A DNA stretch of 16,504 nt from UBA1479 sp963972065 (GTDB lineage: Bacteria; Pseudomonadota; Alphaproteobacteria; Rhodospirillales; Casp-alpha2). How positions within the stretch are numbered: position 1 is the stretch's first letter; each line of letters starts with the position of its first letter. The stretch covers positions 1-16,504 of the forward strand of contig CAXAVJ010000081.1 of the NCBI GenBank assembly GCA_963972065.1, given 5' to 3'. Shown here in pieces: positions 1-7,122 of this stretch. A program made the translations under genes and the position numbers. The notes below the pieces were generated by a model. It did no database searches. It saw only the letters and a program-made list of their open reading frames with translations, and was not told where the DNA came from.

Positions 1-2
1 AA

Positions 3-965
3 GGGTTTGTGTTTACCGGGGTGCTGGACGGCGAGGGCGGGGCGCGCCTGCTCGAGGTCGACCAGTTGGCCGTGCAGCAGGAAAAAGGCCGGGTCGAATG
101 GGTGCATCTGGACATCACCAAGGAACCTGCCCGCCAGTGGCTGCATGACCAGCCGGACCTGCCGGAACTTGCGGTCGAGGGTCTGCTCGCGCCGGATACG
201 GAGCCGCGCTACGCCGAACTGGACGACGGCATCCTGCTGATCCTGCGTGAGGTCAACACCCACGAAAACGCCGATCCCCACGACATGATCTCGCTGCGTC
301 TGTGGATCGGGCCGGCGCGCATCATTTCGGCCCGCCTGCGCCATCTCGCCGCGATCGAGGACATCAAGGTCGCGCTGGCCAAGAAATCGGGGCCGGGGTC
401 CGTGTCCGAATTTCTTTGCGCCGTCGGCCACAACATGGCCAAGGAGAAGGCCCAGATCATCGCCGGCGTGGCCGAGGACCTGGACGAGATCGACGAGGAC
501 CTGGCCCAGGCCGACAACACCAAGACCCTGCGTCCGCGCATCGCCAAGCTGCGCCGCCGGGCGATCCAGCTGCACCGCTTCTTCAAGCCGCAGCGCGCCG
601 CCTTCGCCGACATCGCCGAGCGGCGCCCGACCTGGATCGGCGAATCGGCGGCTGACGAGCTGGCCGAACTATCGGCGGAATTCGGGCGCCTTGCCGCCGA
701 CATCGAAGCCATTCTCGGGCGCGCCCAGGTGACCCAGGATGAATTGCGATCCCTGGAAAATCAGCGGGCGACGGACATCACCACGACGCTGACCGTGGTC
801 GCGGCGATCTTCCTGCCGCTGGGGTTCGTGACGGGGCTTCTCGGCATCAATGTCGGCGGCATTCCGCTTGCGGAATCAAAGGCCGGGTTTTGGGCGGTCT
901 CAATCGGACTGGCCGCGCTGGGCGTCGGGCTCTGGCTGTACTTCCGCAACCGCCGCTATCTCTGA
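3..965 (+). CDS. zntB: ZntB/CorA-family divalent metal (zinc) transporter, 5' end outside the window
   Basis: Inner-membrane metal ion transporter of the CorA superfamily. A long cytosolic helical domain (about 250 residues, rich in charged residues) is followed by two C-terminal membrane helices. The first helix ends in the signature GIN at about residue 279 (counting from the GTG at 9), in the context GLLGINVGGIP. GIN/GVN followed by GGIP is typical of ZntB zinc transporters, whereas CorA magnesium channels usually have GMN. The second helix leads into a short basic tail, RNRRYL. The frame is open to the left edge, and the visible N-terminus (GFVFTGVLDGEGG) aligns with residues a little inside known ZntB proteins, so the true start is probably just upstream and the GTG at 9 is unlikely to be the start. 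The gene converges with queG and their 3' ends overlap by 10 bases. The metal preference is inferred from the motif only. Confidence 0.85.
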   Translation, partial: GFVFTGVLDGEGGARLLEVDQLAVQQEKGRVEWVHLDITKEPARQWLHDQPDLPELAVEGLLAPDTEPRYAELDDGILLILREVNTHENADPHDMISLRLWIGPARIISARLRHLAAIEDIKVALAKKSGPGSVSEFLCAVGHNMAKEKAQIIAGVAEDLDEIDEDLAQADNTKTLRPRIAKLRRRAIQLHRFFKPQRAAFADIAERRPTWIGESAADELAELSAEFGRLAADIEAILGRAQVTQDELRSLENQRATDITTTLTVVAAIFLPLGFVTGLLGINVGGIPLAESKAGFWAVSIGLAALGVGLWLYFRNRRYL

Positions 966-2041
966 TCCTCGCCGGACTTCAACCTTGCATAGGCCCAGCG
1001 CGCCGCACCCGCGACCAGATCGGACGCGTCGCCGGTCAGGTCTTCTGCCAGAGAGGTCAATGACGGGTCACCGGAATTGCCGACCGCGATCATCACGTTC
1101 CGGACAAACCGGTCGCGCCCCGTACGCTTGACCGGCGAGCCCGCGAACATTTCGCGGAACGCCGCGTCATCCAAACGCGCCAGATCGGCGAGTGCCGGTC
1201 CGTCCAGCCCGGGGCGGGGGGCGAAGGCGGGTTCGTCCGTGGGGGCCGCGAACTTGTTCCACGGACAGGCGGCCAGGCAGTCGTCGCAGCCGTAGACATG
1301 GTTGCCCATACGGGCCATCAGGTCGGGCGCGATGGCGTCCTTGTGTTCGATGGTCAGGTAGCTGATGCAGCGCGTCGCATCCAGACGATAAGGCTCGGGA
1401 AAGGCGTCCGTCGGGCAGGCCCGCATGCAGGCGTCGCAGGACCCGCAATGGTCGGCCTCGGGACGGTCGGGTGGCAGTTCCAGCGTGGTCAAAATCTCGC
1501 CCAGGAACAACCAGGACCCGTGAGTCCGCGACACCAGGTTGGTGTGCTTGCCCTGCCAGCCGATCCCGGCGCGCTGGGCCAACGGCTTTTCCATCAGCGG
1601 CGCGGTGTCGACGAAAACACGCACGTCGGGCGGGGTGTCCCGGTCCTGGGCGGCTTCGGCCTGAAGCCAGCGCGCCAGCTGCTTCAGGCGCTTCTTGATG
1701 ACGTCGTGATAATCCTTGCCCTGGGCATAGACGCTGACGGCCCCCTTGTCCGGCTGCCCGGGAATGTTCATTGGATCGCCCGGGGGGCCATAATTTCGCG
1801 CCAGCACGATCGCCGTGCGCGCTCCCGGCACCATGGCTTCCGGATCGCCGCGCACCGCACCCCGGGGACCGTCGGCCATCCAGGTCATGCCGCCGTGGTG
1901 CCCGGCCTTCAGGAACGCCTCCAACGCCTGGCGGTCGCGGGGGGCGGCCCGGGTGTCCGTGACCCCGACGGCGTCGAAGCCGAGGGCCCGGGCCTCGTCG
2001 ATCAGGCGGCGTTTCAGAATGTCTGGTGAATCTGGGCTCAT
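956..2041 (-). CDS. queG: Epoxyqueuosine reductase QueG
   Basis: Cobalamin-dependent iron-sulfur enzyme that reduces epoxyqueuosine to queuosine in tRNA, the last step of the pathway; cytosolic. The product is 361 residues (E. coli QueG is about 379). Two ferredoxin-type cysteine clusters are visible: CGSCDACMRACP with Cys199, 202, 205 and 209, and GCDDCLAACPW with Cys252, 255 and 259, with Cys225 between them in RCISYLTIEHK. The FVDTAP segment near residue 145 matches the family's active-site aspartate region. I chose the ATG at 2041 because the family homology begins there. The frame stays open upstream to about 3022, but that extension is antisense to queC and has no family similarity. The Shine-Dalgarno (GAGAA) is weak. 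The gene is divergent from queC across about 75 bases, so the two may share a control region. Its 3' end overlaps the convergent zntB by 10 bases. Confidence 0.95.
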   Translation of the reverse strand: MSPDSPDILKRRLIDEARALGFDAVGVTDTRAAPRDRQALEAFLKAGHHGGMTWMADGPRGAVRGDPEAMVPGARTAIVLARNYGPPGDPMNIPGQPDKGAVSVYAQGKDYHDVIKKRLKQLARWLQAEAAQDRDTPPDVRVFVDTAPLMEKPLAQRAGIGWQGKHTNLVSRTHGSWLFLGEILTTLELPPDRPEADHCGSCDACMRACPTDAFPEPYRLDATRCISYLTIEHKDAIAPDLMARMGNHVYGCDDCLAACPWNKFAAPTDEPAFAPRPGLDGPALADLARLDDAAFREMFAGSPVKRTGRDRFVRNVMIAVGNSGDPSLTSLAEDLTGDASDLVAGAARWAYARLKSGEDQR

Positions 2042-2116
2042 CCGGTTCTCGTGCGCGTCGCGGCAATATGCTAGGCAGGGGACACTACCACACAGACATA
2101 CCTGGAGAATGACCCC

Positions 2117-2848
2117 GTGGTGAACGGTGAAACAGCCGTGGTTCTGTTGTCGGGCGGACTCGATTCCACGACCGTCCTCGCCATTGCGCGGGACAAGGGC
2201 TACCGCATCCTGGCCCTGTCGTTCCGCTACGGGCAGCGCCATTCCGTTGAATTGGACATCGCCGCGCGCGTCGCCCGGCAGATGGGCGTGGCGCGTCACG
2301 CCGTGGCCGATATCGACCTGACCGTCTATGGGGGATCGGCCCTGACCGCCGACATCGAGGTGCCCAAGGACCGTGACGCCGACGCCATGGCCGACGGCAT
2401 CCCGGTCACCTACGTGCCGGCGCGCAACACCATCTTCCTGGCCCATGCCCTGGCGCTGGCGGAAACGGGCGGGGCGCGAAACATCTTCATCGGCGTCAAC
2501 GCGCTTGATTATTCCGGTTATCCCGATTGCCGTCCGGCCTTCATCAAGGCGTTCCAGCGCCTGGCCAATCTGGCCACCAAGGAAGGGGTCGAGGCGATGG
2601 CCCGCGGCACGGACGGCCCGTTCCACGTGCAGGCGCCGCTGATGGATATGACCAAGGCGGAAATCATCCGACACGGTATGGCGTTGGGTGTCGACTATGC
2701 CCAGACGTGGAGCTGCTACGACCCGCATCCGGCCGCCGGCGGCGCGGTGGACGCGCCGGTCCATTGCGGACGCTGCGATTCCTGTCAGCTGCGCAAGAAG
2801 GGGTTTGCCGAGGCCGGGGTCGATGACCCCACGGCCTATGCCGTCTAG
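2117..2848 (+). CDS. queC: 7-cyano-7-deazaguanine (preQ0) synthase QueC
   Basis: ATP-dependent enzyme that converts 7-carboxy-7-deazaguanine plus ammonia to preQ0, a precursor of queuosine. The product is 243 residues, normal for the family. The N-terminal PP-loop SGGLDS lies at residues 12-17. The substrate segment GVNALDYSGYPDCR is at about 126-139. The C-terminal zinc site is Cys200 (WSCY) and Cys217, Cys220, Cys223 in HCGRCDSC. Two GTG codons in a row (2117 and 2120) could both start. I chose 2117 because GGAG at 2104-2107 is 9 bases upstream, slightly better spaced than for 2120. Its stop codon overlaps the stop of a convergent 37-residue gene. It is divergent from queG, and queE follows on the same strand after a 272-base gap that contains its own regulatory-looking DNA, so the two need not be one transcript. 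Confidence 0.96.
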   Translation: MVNGETAVVLLSGGLDSTTVLAIARDKGYRILALSFRYGQRHSVELDIAARVARQMGVARHAVADIDLTVYGGSALTADIEVPKDRDADAMADGIPVTYVPARNTIFLAHALALAETGGARNIFIGVNALDYSGYPDCRPAFIKAFQRLANLATKEGVEAMARGTDGPFHVQAPLMDMTKAEIIRHGMALGVDYAQTWSCYDPHPAAGGAVDAPVHCGRCDSCQLRKKGFAEAGVDDPTAYAV

Positions 2849-2958
2849 ACCTGCGCGCCGCCGGCGGAGAAGGCGAGCATCAGGCCCAACAGGGCGCCGA
2901 TGCCGAGCAGCACCACGTTCAGCGCCTTGCGCAGGGTAGATGGCTTGAGGACGGGCAT
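2845..2958 (-). CDS. Putative 37-residue single-span membrane protein
   Basis: I do not recognise a family. Reading the minus strand from ATG at 2958 gives 37 residues: a short basic N-terminus (MPVLKPSTLRKAL), then a hydrophobic stretch at about residues 13-31 (starting NVVLLGIGALLG) and a short tail ending GGAQV. A strong Shine-Dalgarno GGAGG lies 5 bases before the ATG, the best ribosome site in this part of the window. The stop codon (2845-2847) overlaps the queC stop (2846-2848) tail to tail, a neat gene end that argues against chance. An AT-rich patch upstream offers minus-strand -10 candidates TATGAT (2987-2992) and TGTAAT (3002-3007). Positive-inside reasoning would put the N-terminus in the cytosol. 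A function cannot be inferred; it could be a small membrane regulator or a fortuitous frame. Confidence 0.55.
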   Translation of the reverse strand: MPVLKPSTLRKALNVVLLGIGALLGLMLAFSAGGAQV

Positions 2959-3027
2959 GGTCGCCTCCGAAACTCAAACGGGACAAATCATATTTTTCTA
3001 AATTACATATGGGTATGGCCACGGTCC

Positions 3028-3041
3028 GTGACCAGGGTCAC
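3028..3041. promoter_or_regulatory. Crp-like palindrome between the 37-residue gene and queE
   Basis: GTGACC-AG-GGTCAC is a perfect 6-2-6 inverted repeat. Read as GTGA-N6-TCAC followed by A, it matches 9 of the 10 fixed bases of the Crp consensus TGTGA-N6-TCACA. It lies in the only AT-rich non-coding stretch between queC and queE, between plausible promoters facing each way. Relative to a minus-strand -10 TGTAAT (3002-3007) its centre would be at about -40, close to an activator position. Binding by a Crp/Fnr-family protein is inference. Confidence 0.4.
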
Positions 3042-3046
3042 AAAAT

Positions 3047-3076
3047 TTGGAGTTTTCGCGCCGGAGGGCGTATAGC
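3047..3076 (+). promoter_or_regulatory. Candidate sigma-70 promoter for queE
   Basis: TTGGAG (3047-3052) and TATAGC (3071-3076) are separated by 18 bases, giving a predicted start near 3083 and a leader of about 38 bases before the queE ATG at 3121. This is a moderate match to the consensus and is supported by position only. The Crp-like palindrome lies immediately upstream. Confidence 0.35.
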
Positions 3077-3120
3077 AACGCGGCCCGGCACGGTGCCGGG
3101 GCAGCAGCCGGGAACGGGCG

Positions 3121-3750
3121 ATGGCCTATAGCGTCAAGGAAATCTATTTCACGTTGCAGGGCGAGGGTGCGCAGACCGGCCGCCCGGCCGTGTTCCTGCG
3201 CTTCGCCGGCTGCAACCTGTGGTCCGGGCGGGAACAGGACCGCGCGACCGCGCAATGCCGGTTCTGCGATACGGATTTCATCGGCACGGACGGCCCCGGC
3301 GGCGGATCGTTCAAGGACGCCAATGCCCTGGCGGTGGCGGCGGCGGCATGTTGGCCGGGCGGGGGCGCGCCCCTGGTGGTCTGCACGGGCGGCGAGCCCT
3401 TGTTACAGTTGGACGAACCACTGATTGATGCCTTGCACGATGCGGGGTTCCACGTTGCGGTGGAGACCAACGGCACGCTCAATGCCCCTGACGGACTTGA
3501 TTGGATCTGCGTCAGCCCCAAGGCCGGAACCGAGGTGGTGCAGCGCGCCGGGGATGAATTGAAGCTGGTGTTCCCCCAGCCGGGTGCCGAGCCACAGCGG
3601 TTCGAGGATTGGGGGTTCGCCAACTTTCTGTTGCAGCCCATGGACGGCCCGGACCGCGCCGCCAATACGGCCGCGGCCGTGGAATATTGTCTGGCCCATC
3701 CCAAATGGCGGCTGTCGCTGCAGACCCACAAGATGCTGGGGATTCCCTGA
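3121..3750 (+). CDS. queE: 7-carboxy-7-deazaguanine synthase QueE (radical SAM)
   Basis: Radical SAM enzyme that contracts 6-carboxytetrahydropterin to 7-carboxy-7-deazaguanine, between QueD and QueC in queuosine synthesis. The product is 209 residues. The substrate-recognition N-terminus EIYFTLQGEG is at about residues 7-16. The iron-sulfur cysteines are Cys31, Cys46 and Cys49, a C-x14-C-x2-C spacing. This expanded form is known for proteobacterial QueE such as the Burkholderia enzyme and differs from the usual CxxxCxxC. TGGEP at 89-93 is the SAM-binding GGEP motif, and VETNGT follows near 115. The start is the ATG at 3121, where family similarity begins (MAYSVKEIYF); the ribosome site is poor (GGGA). 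It is downstream of queC on the same strand with a 272-base gap. A structured, untemplated-looking 3' region follows the stop. Confidence 0.95.
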   Translation: MAYSVKEIYFTLQGEGAQTGRPAVFLRFAGCNLWSGREQDRATAQCRFCDTDFIGTDGPGGGSFKDANALAVAAAACWPGGGAPLVVCTGGEPLLQLDEPLIDALHDAGFHVAVETNGTLNAPDGLDWICVSPKAGTEVVQRAGDELKLVFPQPGAEPQRFEDWGFANFLLQPMDGPDRAANTAAAVEYCLAHPKWRLSLQTHKMLGIP

Positions 3751-3752
3751 AC

Positions 3753-3797
3753 CGGGTCTTGGACCGGGAAATTTTCATCGTCCGGTAACTTGACCCG
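3753..3797 (+). terminator. Nested inverted repeat after queE, possible terminator
   Basis: The outer arms CGGGTC (3753-3758) and GACCCG (3792-3797) enclose the inner arms ACCGG (3763-3767) and CCGGT (3782-3786), starting three bases after the queE stop. The fold is a long hairpin with an internal loop and no run of T after it, so it is not a classical intrinsic terminator. It could be a transcript-end stabiliser or part of a Rho-dependent end. Confidence 0.3.
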
Positions 3798-3847
3798 CCG
3801 ATCTTCCACAACCATTTACCCTAGGATATCAGAATAACCGTTCTGGT

Positions 3848-3865
3848 GGCGGGCGCCTGCCCGCC
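3848..3865 (+). other. GC-rich hairpin in the leader of the molybdenum hydroxylase genes
   Basis: GGCGGGC-GCCT-GCCCGCC is a perfect 7-base stem with a 4-base loop, about 60 bases before the ATG at 3925. Just upstream is a weaker repeat, CAGAA-N6-TTCTG (3830-3845). There is no T run, so termination is unlikely. It may be a leader structure or a protein site. No convincing -35/-10 pair was found nearby. Confidence 0.3.
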
Positions 3866-3924
3866 CGGGTGTCATCGGGGGCGCCGACAGGGAACGGTGA
3901 CACATCAAATAGGGAAGTCGAAAA

Positions 3925-4383
3925 ATGCCGAAACTGAACATCAACGGGGTCGACCATCAGGTCGATGCGCCCGATGACATGCCCCTGCTGTGGGCGATCC
4001 GCGACCTTGTCGGCCTGACCGGCACCAAATTCGGTTGCGGCCAGGCACTCTGTGGGGCCTGCACGGTTCATCTCGACGGGCAGCCGACCCGGTCGTGCCA
4101 GACTTTCGTCGGCGACCTTACGGGCGTCAAGATCACGACCATCGAAGGGATCGGCGGCAAGGTCGCCGAGACGGTCCGCCAGGTTTGGACGGACATGGAC
4201 GTGCCGCAATGCGGCTACTGCCAGTCGGGCCAGGTCATGGCCGCCGTGGCGCTGTTGGCGGAAACGCCCAAGCCCACGGACGACGACATCGACGCGGCGA
4301 TGGACGGCAACCTCTGCCGCTGCGCCACCTATCACCGCATCCGGGCCGGCATCCATGAAGCCGCCCGCCGGCTGGAGGCATAA
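3925..4383 (+). CDS. 2Fe-2S subunit of a molybdenum hydroxylase (isoquinoline 1-oxidoreductase alpha-type)
   Basis: Electron-transfer subunit of a xanthine-oxidase-family molybdenum hydroxylase. The product is 152 residues, typical for the small subunit. The N-terminal plant-ferredoxin-like cluster is Cys38, Cys43, Cys46 and Cys58 (GCGQALCGACTVHLDG). The second, helical cluster domain has Cys96 and Cys99 (CGYCQSGQVM) and Cys131 and Cys133 (GNLCRCATYHRI). The C-x-C form with ATYHRI is typical of IorA-like partners of two-subunit enzymes that lack an FAD subunit. The ATG at 3925 has AGGGAAG about 7 bases upstream. The stop is 3 bases before the start of the large subunit, so the two are surely co-expressed. 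The substrate cannot be told from sequence. Isoquinoline oxidation is only the name of the nearest characterised family; aldehydes or N-heterocycles are equally possible. Confidence 0.92.
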   Translation: MPKLNINGVDHQVDAPDDMPLLWAIRDLVGLTGTKFGCGQALCGACTVHLDGQPTRSCQTFVGDLTGVKITTIEGIGGKVAETVRQVWTDMDVPQCGYCQSGQVMAAVALLAETPKPTDDDIDAAMDGNLCRCATYHRIRAGIHEAARRLEA

Positions 4384-4386
4384 ATC

Positions 4387-6594
4387 ATGTTGCCCAAGAT
4401 CATTGAACATCTCGCCCCGGCCGCTTCGGTGAAAACCAGCCGCCGCGCCTTCCTGGTTGCCTCGGCCGCCGCTGCGGGGGCCCTCGTCATCGGCTTCGGC
4501 GCCGCACCCGCGCGGGCCGCCACGGGTGCCGCCGTGTCCGCCGCGCCGGCACCCTTCGATGCCTACCTGAAGATAGCCGCCGACGGGAAGGTCACCATCC
4601 TGTCGTCCCAATTCGACATGGGGCAGGGCGCCTATCACGGGCTCGCGACCCTGGTGAACGAGGAACTGGGGGCGGCCTGGGACCACATCACGGTCGAGGG
4701 TGCGACCGGGGATCTCAAGCTTTACGGCAACATCGTCTGGGGCGGCGCCGTACAGGGCACCGGGGGCTCGTCCTCCATGACCACGTCGTTCGACCGCTAC
4801 CGCAAGGCCGGGGCCGCCGCGCGTATGATGCTGGTCGACGCCGCCGCCAAGGATTGGGGCGTGGCTGCCACCGAAGTCGCCGTCAAGGACGGGCGTCTGA
4901 TCCATGCGTCCGGAAAGTCGGCCGGGTTCGGCGACATGGCGGTCAAGGCCGCCCTGCTGCCGGTGCCTCAGGACGTGCCCCTGAAGGGCCGCCAGGACTG
5001 GACCCTGATCGGCAACGGCGACCTGCGCCGCTACGACAGCAAAGCCAAGACCGACGGCAGCCATCCCTTCACCATCGACGTGGCGTTGCCGGGCATGCTG
5101 ACCGCCGTGATGATCCATCCGCCCAAGTTCGGCGCCGTGGTGAAATCCTTCGATGCCACCAAGGCCAAGGCCATGAAGGGCGTGGTCGACGTGGTGGCGA
5201 CGCCGCGCGGCATCGCCGTGGTCGGCGAACATATGTGGGCGGCGCTGGCCGCCCGCGACGCGGTCGCCGTGACCTGGGACGAAGCCAAGGCCGAAACCCG
5301 GGGTTCGGCCGCGATCCTGGCTGAGTATGAGAAACGCGCCCAGGATAAGCCGCAGGCCACCGCCCGCAGCGATGGTGACGCGACCAAGGCATTGGCGGGA
5401 GCGGCCAAGACGATTGAGGCCACTTTCCGCTTTCCCTATCTCGTCCATGCGGCGATGGAGCCGCTTAACGCCGTGGCGCGCATGAATGCGAACGGCACCC
5501 TGGAGCTTTGGGCGGGGCACCAACTGCCCGGCCTGTACCAGGGCATCGCAGCGGGCATTGCCGGGATCAAGCCGGAACAGGTCGTTCTGCACATCATGAA
5601 GACCGGTGGCGGGTTCGGCCGCCGGGGGACGCCCGACGGCGACATCGTGGCCGAGGCCGTGATGGTCGCCAAGGCCATCGGCTACAAGGCCCCGGTCAAG
5701 GTGCAATGGACCCGCGAGAACGACATGCGGGGCGGGCGATATCGCCCGGCCTATGTCCATCGTTTGAAGGCGGGCATCGACGCCGCCGGCAAGCTGGTCG
5801 CCTGGGACCATCACATCGTCGGCCAGTCGATCGTCGCCGGCACGCCCTTCCAGGGCCTGATCCAGAATGGCATTGATCAGACCTCGGTCGAGGGGGCATC
5901 GAACCTGCCCTATGCCGTGCCCAATCTGCGTGTCGGCCTGACCACGACGGAGGTCGGCGTGCCGCCCTTGTGGTGGCGGGCCGTCGGCTCGACCCATACG
6001 GCCTATGCGACCGAGGTTTTCCTCGACCAGGTCGCGGCGGCGGCGGGGGCCGATCCGTTGGCGTTCCGCCTGACCATGCTCGACCGCCATCCGCGCCACG
6101 CGGCGGTGCTCAAGCTGGCGGCGGAAAAGGCCGGTTGGGGCAAGCCCCTTGCCAAGGGTCGGTTCCTGGGCCTGGCCGTGCACGAAAGCTTCCACACCTT
6201 CGTTGCCCATGTGGCCGAAGTCTCGATCAAGGACGGCGCGGTGAAGGTGCATCGGGCCGTCGCCGCGGTCGATTGCGGTACCGTCGTCAACCCGGACGTG
6301 GTCAAGGCGCAGATCGAAGGGGGCACCGGCTTTGGCCTGGGTGCGATCCTGGCCGAGGAACTGACCTTGGCTGCCGACGGCACGGTGGAGCAAGGCAATT
6401 ACGACAGCTATACGCCGTTGCGCCTTTCGGCCATGCCCAAGGTCGAGGTTCACATCGTTGCGTCGGATGCGCCGCCGACCGGCGTGGGCGAGCCCGGCGT
6501 GCCGTCCATCGGCCCGGCCGTGGCCAATGCCGTCGCCCGCGCCACCGGAAAATGGATTACGACCCTGCCGCTTACCCGAGGCATGCAGTCGTAG
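4387..6594 (+). CDS. Molybdopterin-binding large subunit of a Tat-exported molybdenum hydroxylase (IorB/aldehyde oxidase-type)
   Basis: Catalytic subunit partner of the 2Fe-2S protein just upstream; 735 residues, normal for IorB-like proteins. A twin-arginine signal is visible: SRRAFLVAS with Arg19-Arg20, a hydrophobic Ala-rich stretch and a likely cleavage after ARA near residue 44. The complex is therefore probably exported folded to the periplasm or to the outer face of the inner membrane, carrying its small subunit along. Family motifs include FDMGQGAYHGL near 77-87, GGGFGRR at 407-413 and GVGEPGVPSIGPA near the C-terminus, whose Glu702 corresponds to the conserved catalytic glutamate. 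No cytochrome c, FAD subunit or XdhC-like maturation gene is adjacent, so the electron acceptor and the maturation factor must be encoded elsewhere. A strong terminator follows immediately. The large antisense frame across this gene is a codon-usage shadow. Confidence 0.92.
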   Translation: MLPKIIEHLAPAASVKTSRRAFLVASAAAAGALVIGFGAAPARAATGAAVSAAPAPFDAYLKIAADGKVTILSSQFDMGQGAYHGLATLVNEELGAAWDHITVEGATGDLKLYGNIVWGGAVQGTGGSSSMTTSFDRYRKAGAAARMMLVDAAAKDWGVAATEVAVKDGRLIHASGKSAGFGDMAVKAALLPVPQDVPLKGRQDWTLIGNGDLRRYDSKAKTDGSHPFTIDVALPGMLTAVMIHPPKFGAVVKSFDATKAKAMKGVVDVVATPRGIAVVGEHMWAALAARDAVAVTWDEAKAETRGSAAILAEYEKRAQDKPQATARSDGDATKALAGAAKTIEATFRFPYLVHAAMEPLNAVARMNANGTLELWAGHQLPGLYQGIAAGIAGIKPEQVVLHIMKTGGGFGRRGTPDGDIVAEAVMVAKAIGYKAPVKVQWTRENDMRGGRYRPAYVHRLKAGIDAAGKLVAWDHHIVGQSIVAGTPFQGLIQNGIDQTSVEGASNLPYAVPNLRVGLTTTEVGVPPLWWRAVGSTHTAYATEVFLDQVAAAAGADPLAFRLTMLDRHPRHAAVLKLAAEKAGWGKPLAKGRFLGLAVHESFHTFVAHVAEVSIKDGAVKVHRAVAAVDCGTVVNPDVVKAQIEGGTGFGLGAILAEELTLAADGTVEQGNYDSYTPLRLSAMPKVEVHIVASDAPPTGVGEPGVPSIGPAVANAVARATGKWITTLPLTRGMQS

Positions 6595-6601
6595 GACCGG
6601 A

Positions 6602-6632
6602 GACCGCCCGCCCTTGGGTGGGCGGTCTTCTT
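6602..6632 (+). terminator. Intrinsic terminator after the molybdenum hydroxylase genes
   Basis: The left arm begins GACCGCCCGCCC (6602) and the right arm GGGTGGGCGGTC ends at 6627, forming a stem of about 11-12 pairs with one G-T pair and a very short loop. TTCTT follows. It begins 7 bases after the stop at 6594. It is the clearest Rho-independent terminator in the window. Confidence 0.8.
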
Positions 6633-6655
6633 CCGGCAGGTATTAAATGGAAAAC

Positions 6656-6738
6656 GTCAGGACGCGCACTTGATGCCCCGCGTTCCGTCAGGACGCACAC
6701 TTGATGCCCCGCGTTCCGTCAGGACGCACACTTGATGC
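6656..6738. repeat. 31-base tandem repeat derived from the 3' end of the dksA-like gene
   Basis: Two full 31-base units (6656-6686 and 6687-6717, one mismatch) are followed by a 21-base partial third unit (6718-6738). The partial unit is the last part of the dksA-like gene and carries its stop codon. Each full unit repeats, on the minus strand, the codons for IKCAS and the stop, so the tail of the gene including its last zinc-finger cysteine is present three times. Since 31 is not a multiple of three and each copy has a stop, the extra copies are not translated as an extension. Probably a local duplication by strand slippage. Confidence 0.85.
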
Positions 6739-7036
6739 ATTGCGCCGCCTGGGGCACGGCTTCAAGCCGCGCCGGGGGAATGGCCTCGCCACAGGTGACG
6801 CAGTCGCCATAGGTGCCGTCGGCGATCCGCTCAAGGGCGGTTTCGATCTGCGCGATTTCGATCAGCGCCGCGTTGCCCAGGTCTTCCAGCACCTCGTCGC
6901 CTTCGTTCTCGGTGGCGCGTTCCTCGAAATCCTGGCTGTCCGGCTCACGCAGCGTCTGGTCGATGTCCGCGATCTCCTCTTTCAGCACCGCGAGGCGCTT
7001 TTCCAGGACCGGTTTCATCTTTTCCCCAAGGTTCAT
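6719..7036 (-). CDS. dksA: Short DksA/TraR-family zinc-finger protein
   Basis: Transcription factor-like protein that would enter the RNA polymerase secondary channel; cytosolic. The product is 105 residues from the ATG at 7036: a charged helical/coiled-coil region (about 1-70, with DFEERATENEGDE at the expected hairpin tip) and a C-terminal four-cysteine zinc finger, Cys79, Cys82, Cys100 and Cys103. It is shorter than E. coli DksA (151 residues) and resembles the short TraR/DksA-like stress proteins of alphaproteobacteria. I chose 7036 over the ATG at 7042 because AAGGGA abuts the 7042 codon but is 6 bases from the 7036 one. A -10-like TATGCT and an FNR-type box lie upstream. It is divergent from the QueD pair. 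The 3' end is copied in the adjacent tandem repeat. Whether it responds to ppGpp like DksA is unknown. Confidence 0.85.
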   Translation of the reverse strand: MNLGEKMKPVLEKRLAVLKEEIADIDQTLREPDSQDFEERATENEGDEVLEDLGNAALIEIAQIETALERIADGTYGDCVTCGEAIPPARLEAVPQAAQCIKCAS

Positions 7037-7091
7037 GGACATTCCCTTTCGGTTTGGACGCAGGTCATCGGCAGCGTCTGGTCATTCGAGT

Positions 7092-7097
7092 AGCATA
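7092..7097 (-). promoter_or_regulatory. Candidate -10 element of the dksA-like gene
   Basis: On the minus strand TATGCT matches TATAAT at 4 of 6 positions, predicting a start near 7085 and a leader of about 50 bases. No good -35 is present, which would fit an activator-dependent promoter: the FNR-type box at 7123-7136 is centred about 43-45 bases upstream of the predicted start. A short repeat TTCGA-N9-TCGAA (7085-7103) overlaps this element. Confidence 0.4.
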
Positions 7098-7122
7098 GTC
7101 GAAAACTTCGGCTTGCGCCGCC

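Noticed and set aside
2042..2116. TATGCT (2067-2072) as a queC promoter element
   Set aside because: No acceptable -35 at normal spacing; left uncalled.
2042..3022. Upstream extension of the queG frame
   Set aside because: The extension is antisense to queC; QueG family similarity begins only at the ATG at 2041.
3829..6453. 874-residue open frame on the minus strand
   Set aside because: It lies antisense to the molybdenum hydroxylase genes, is rich in Gly/Arg/His/Asp as expected from high-GC shadow frames, and shows no domain.
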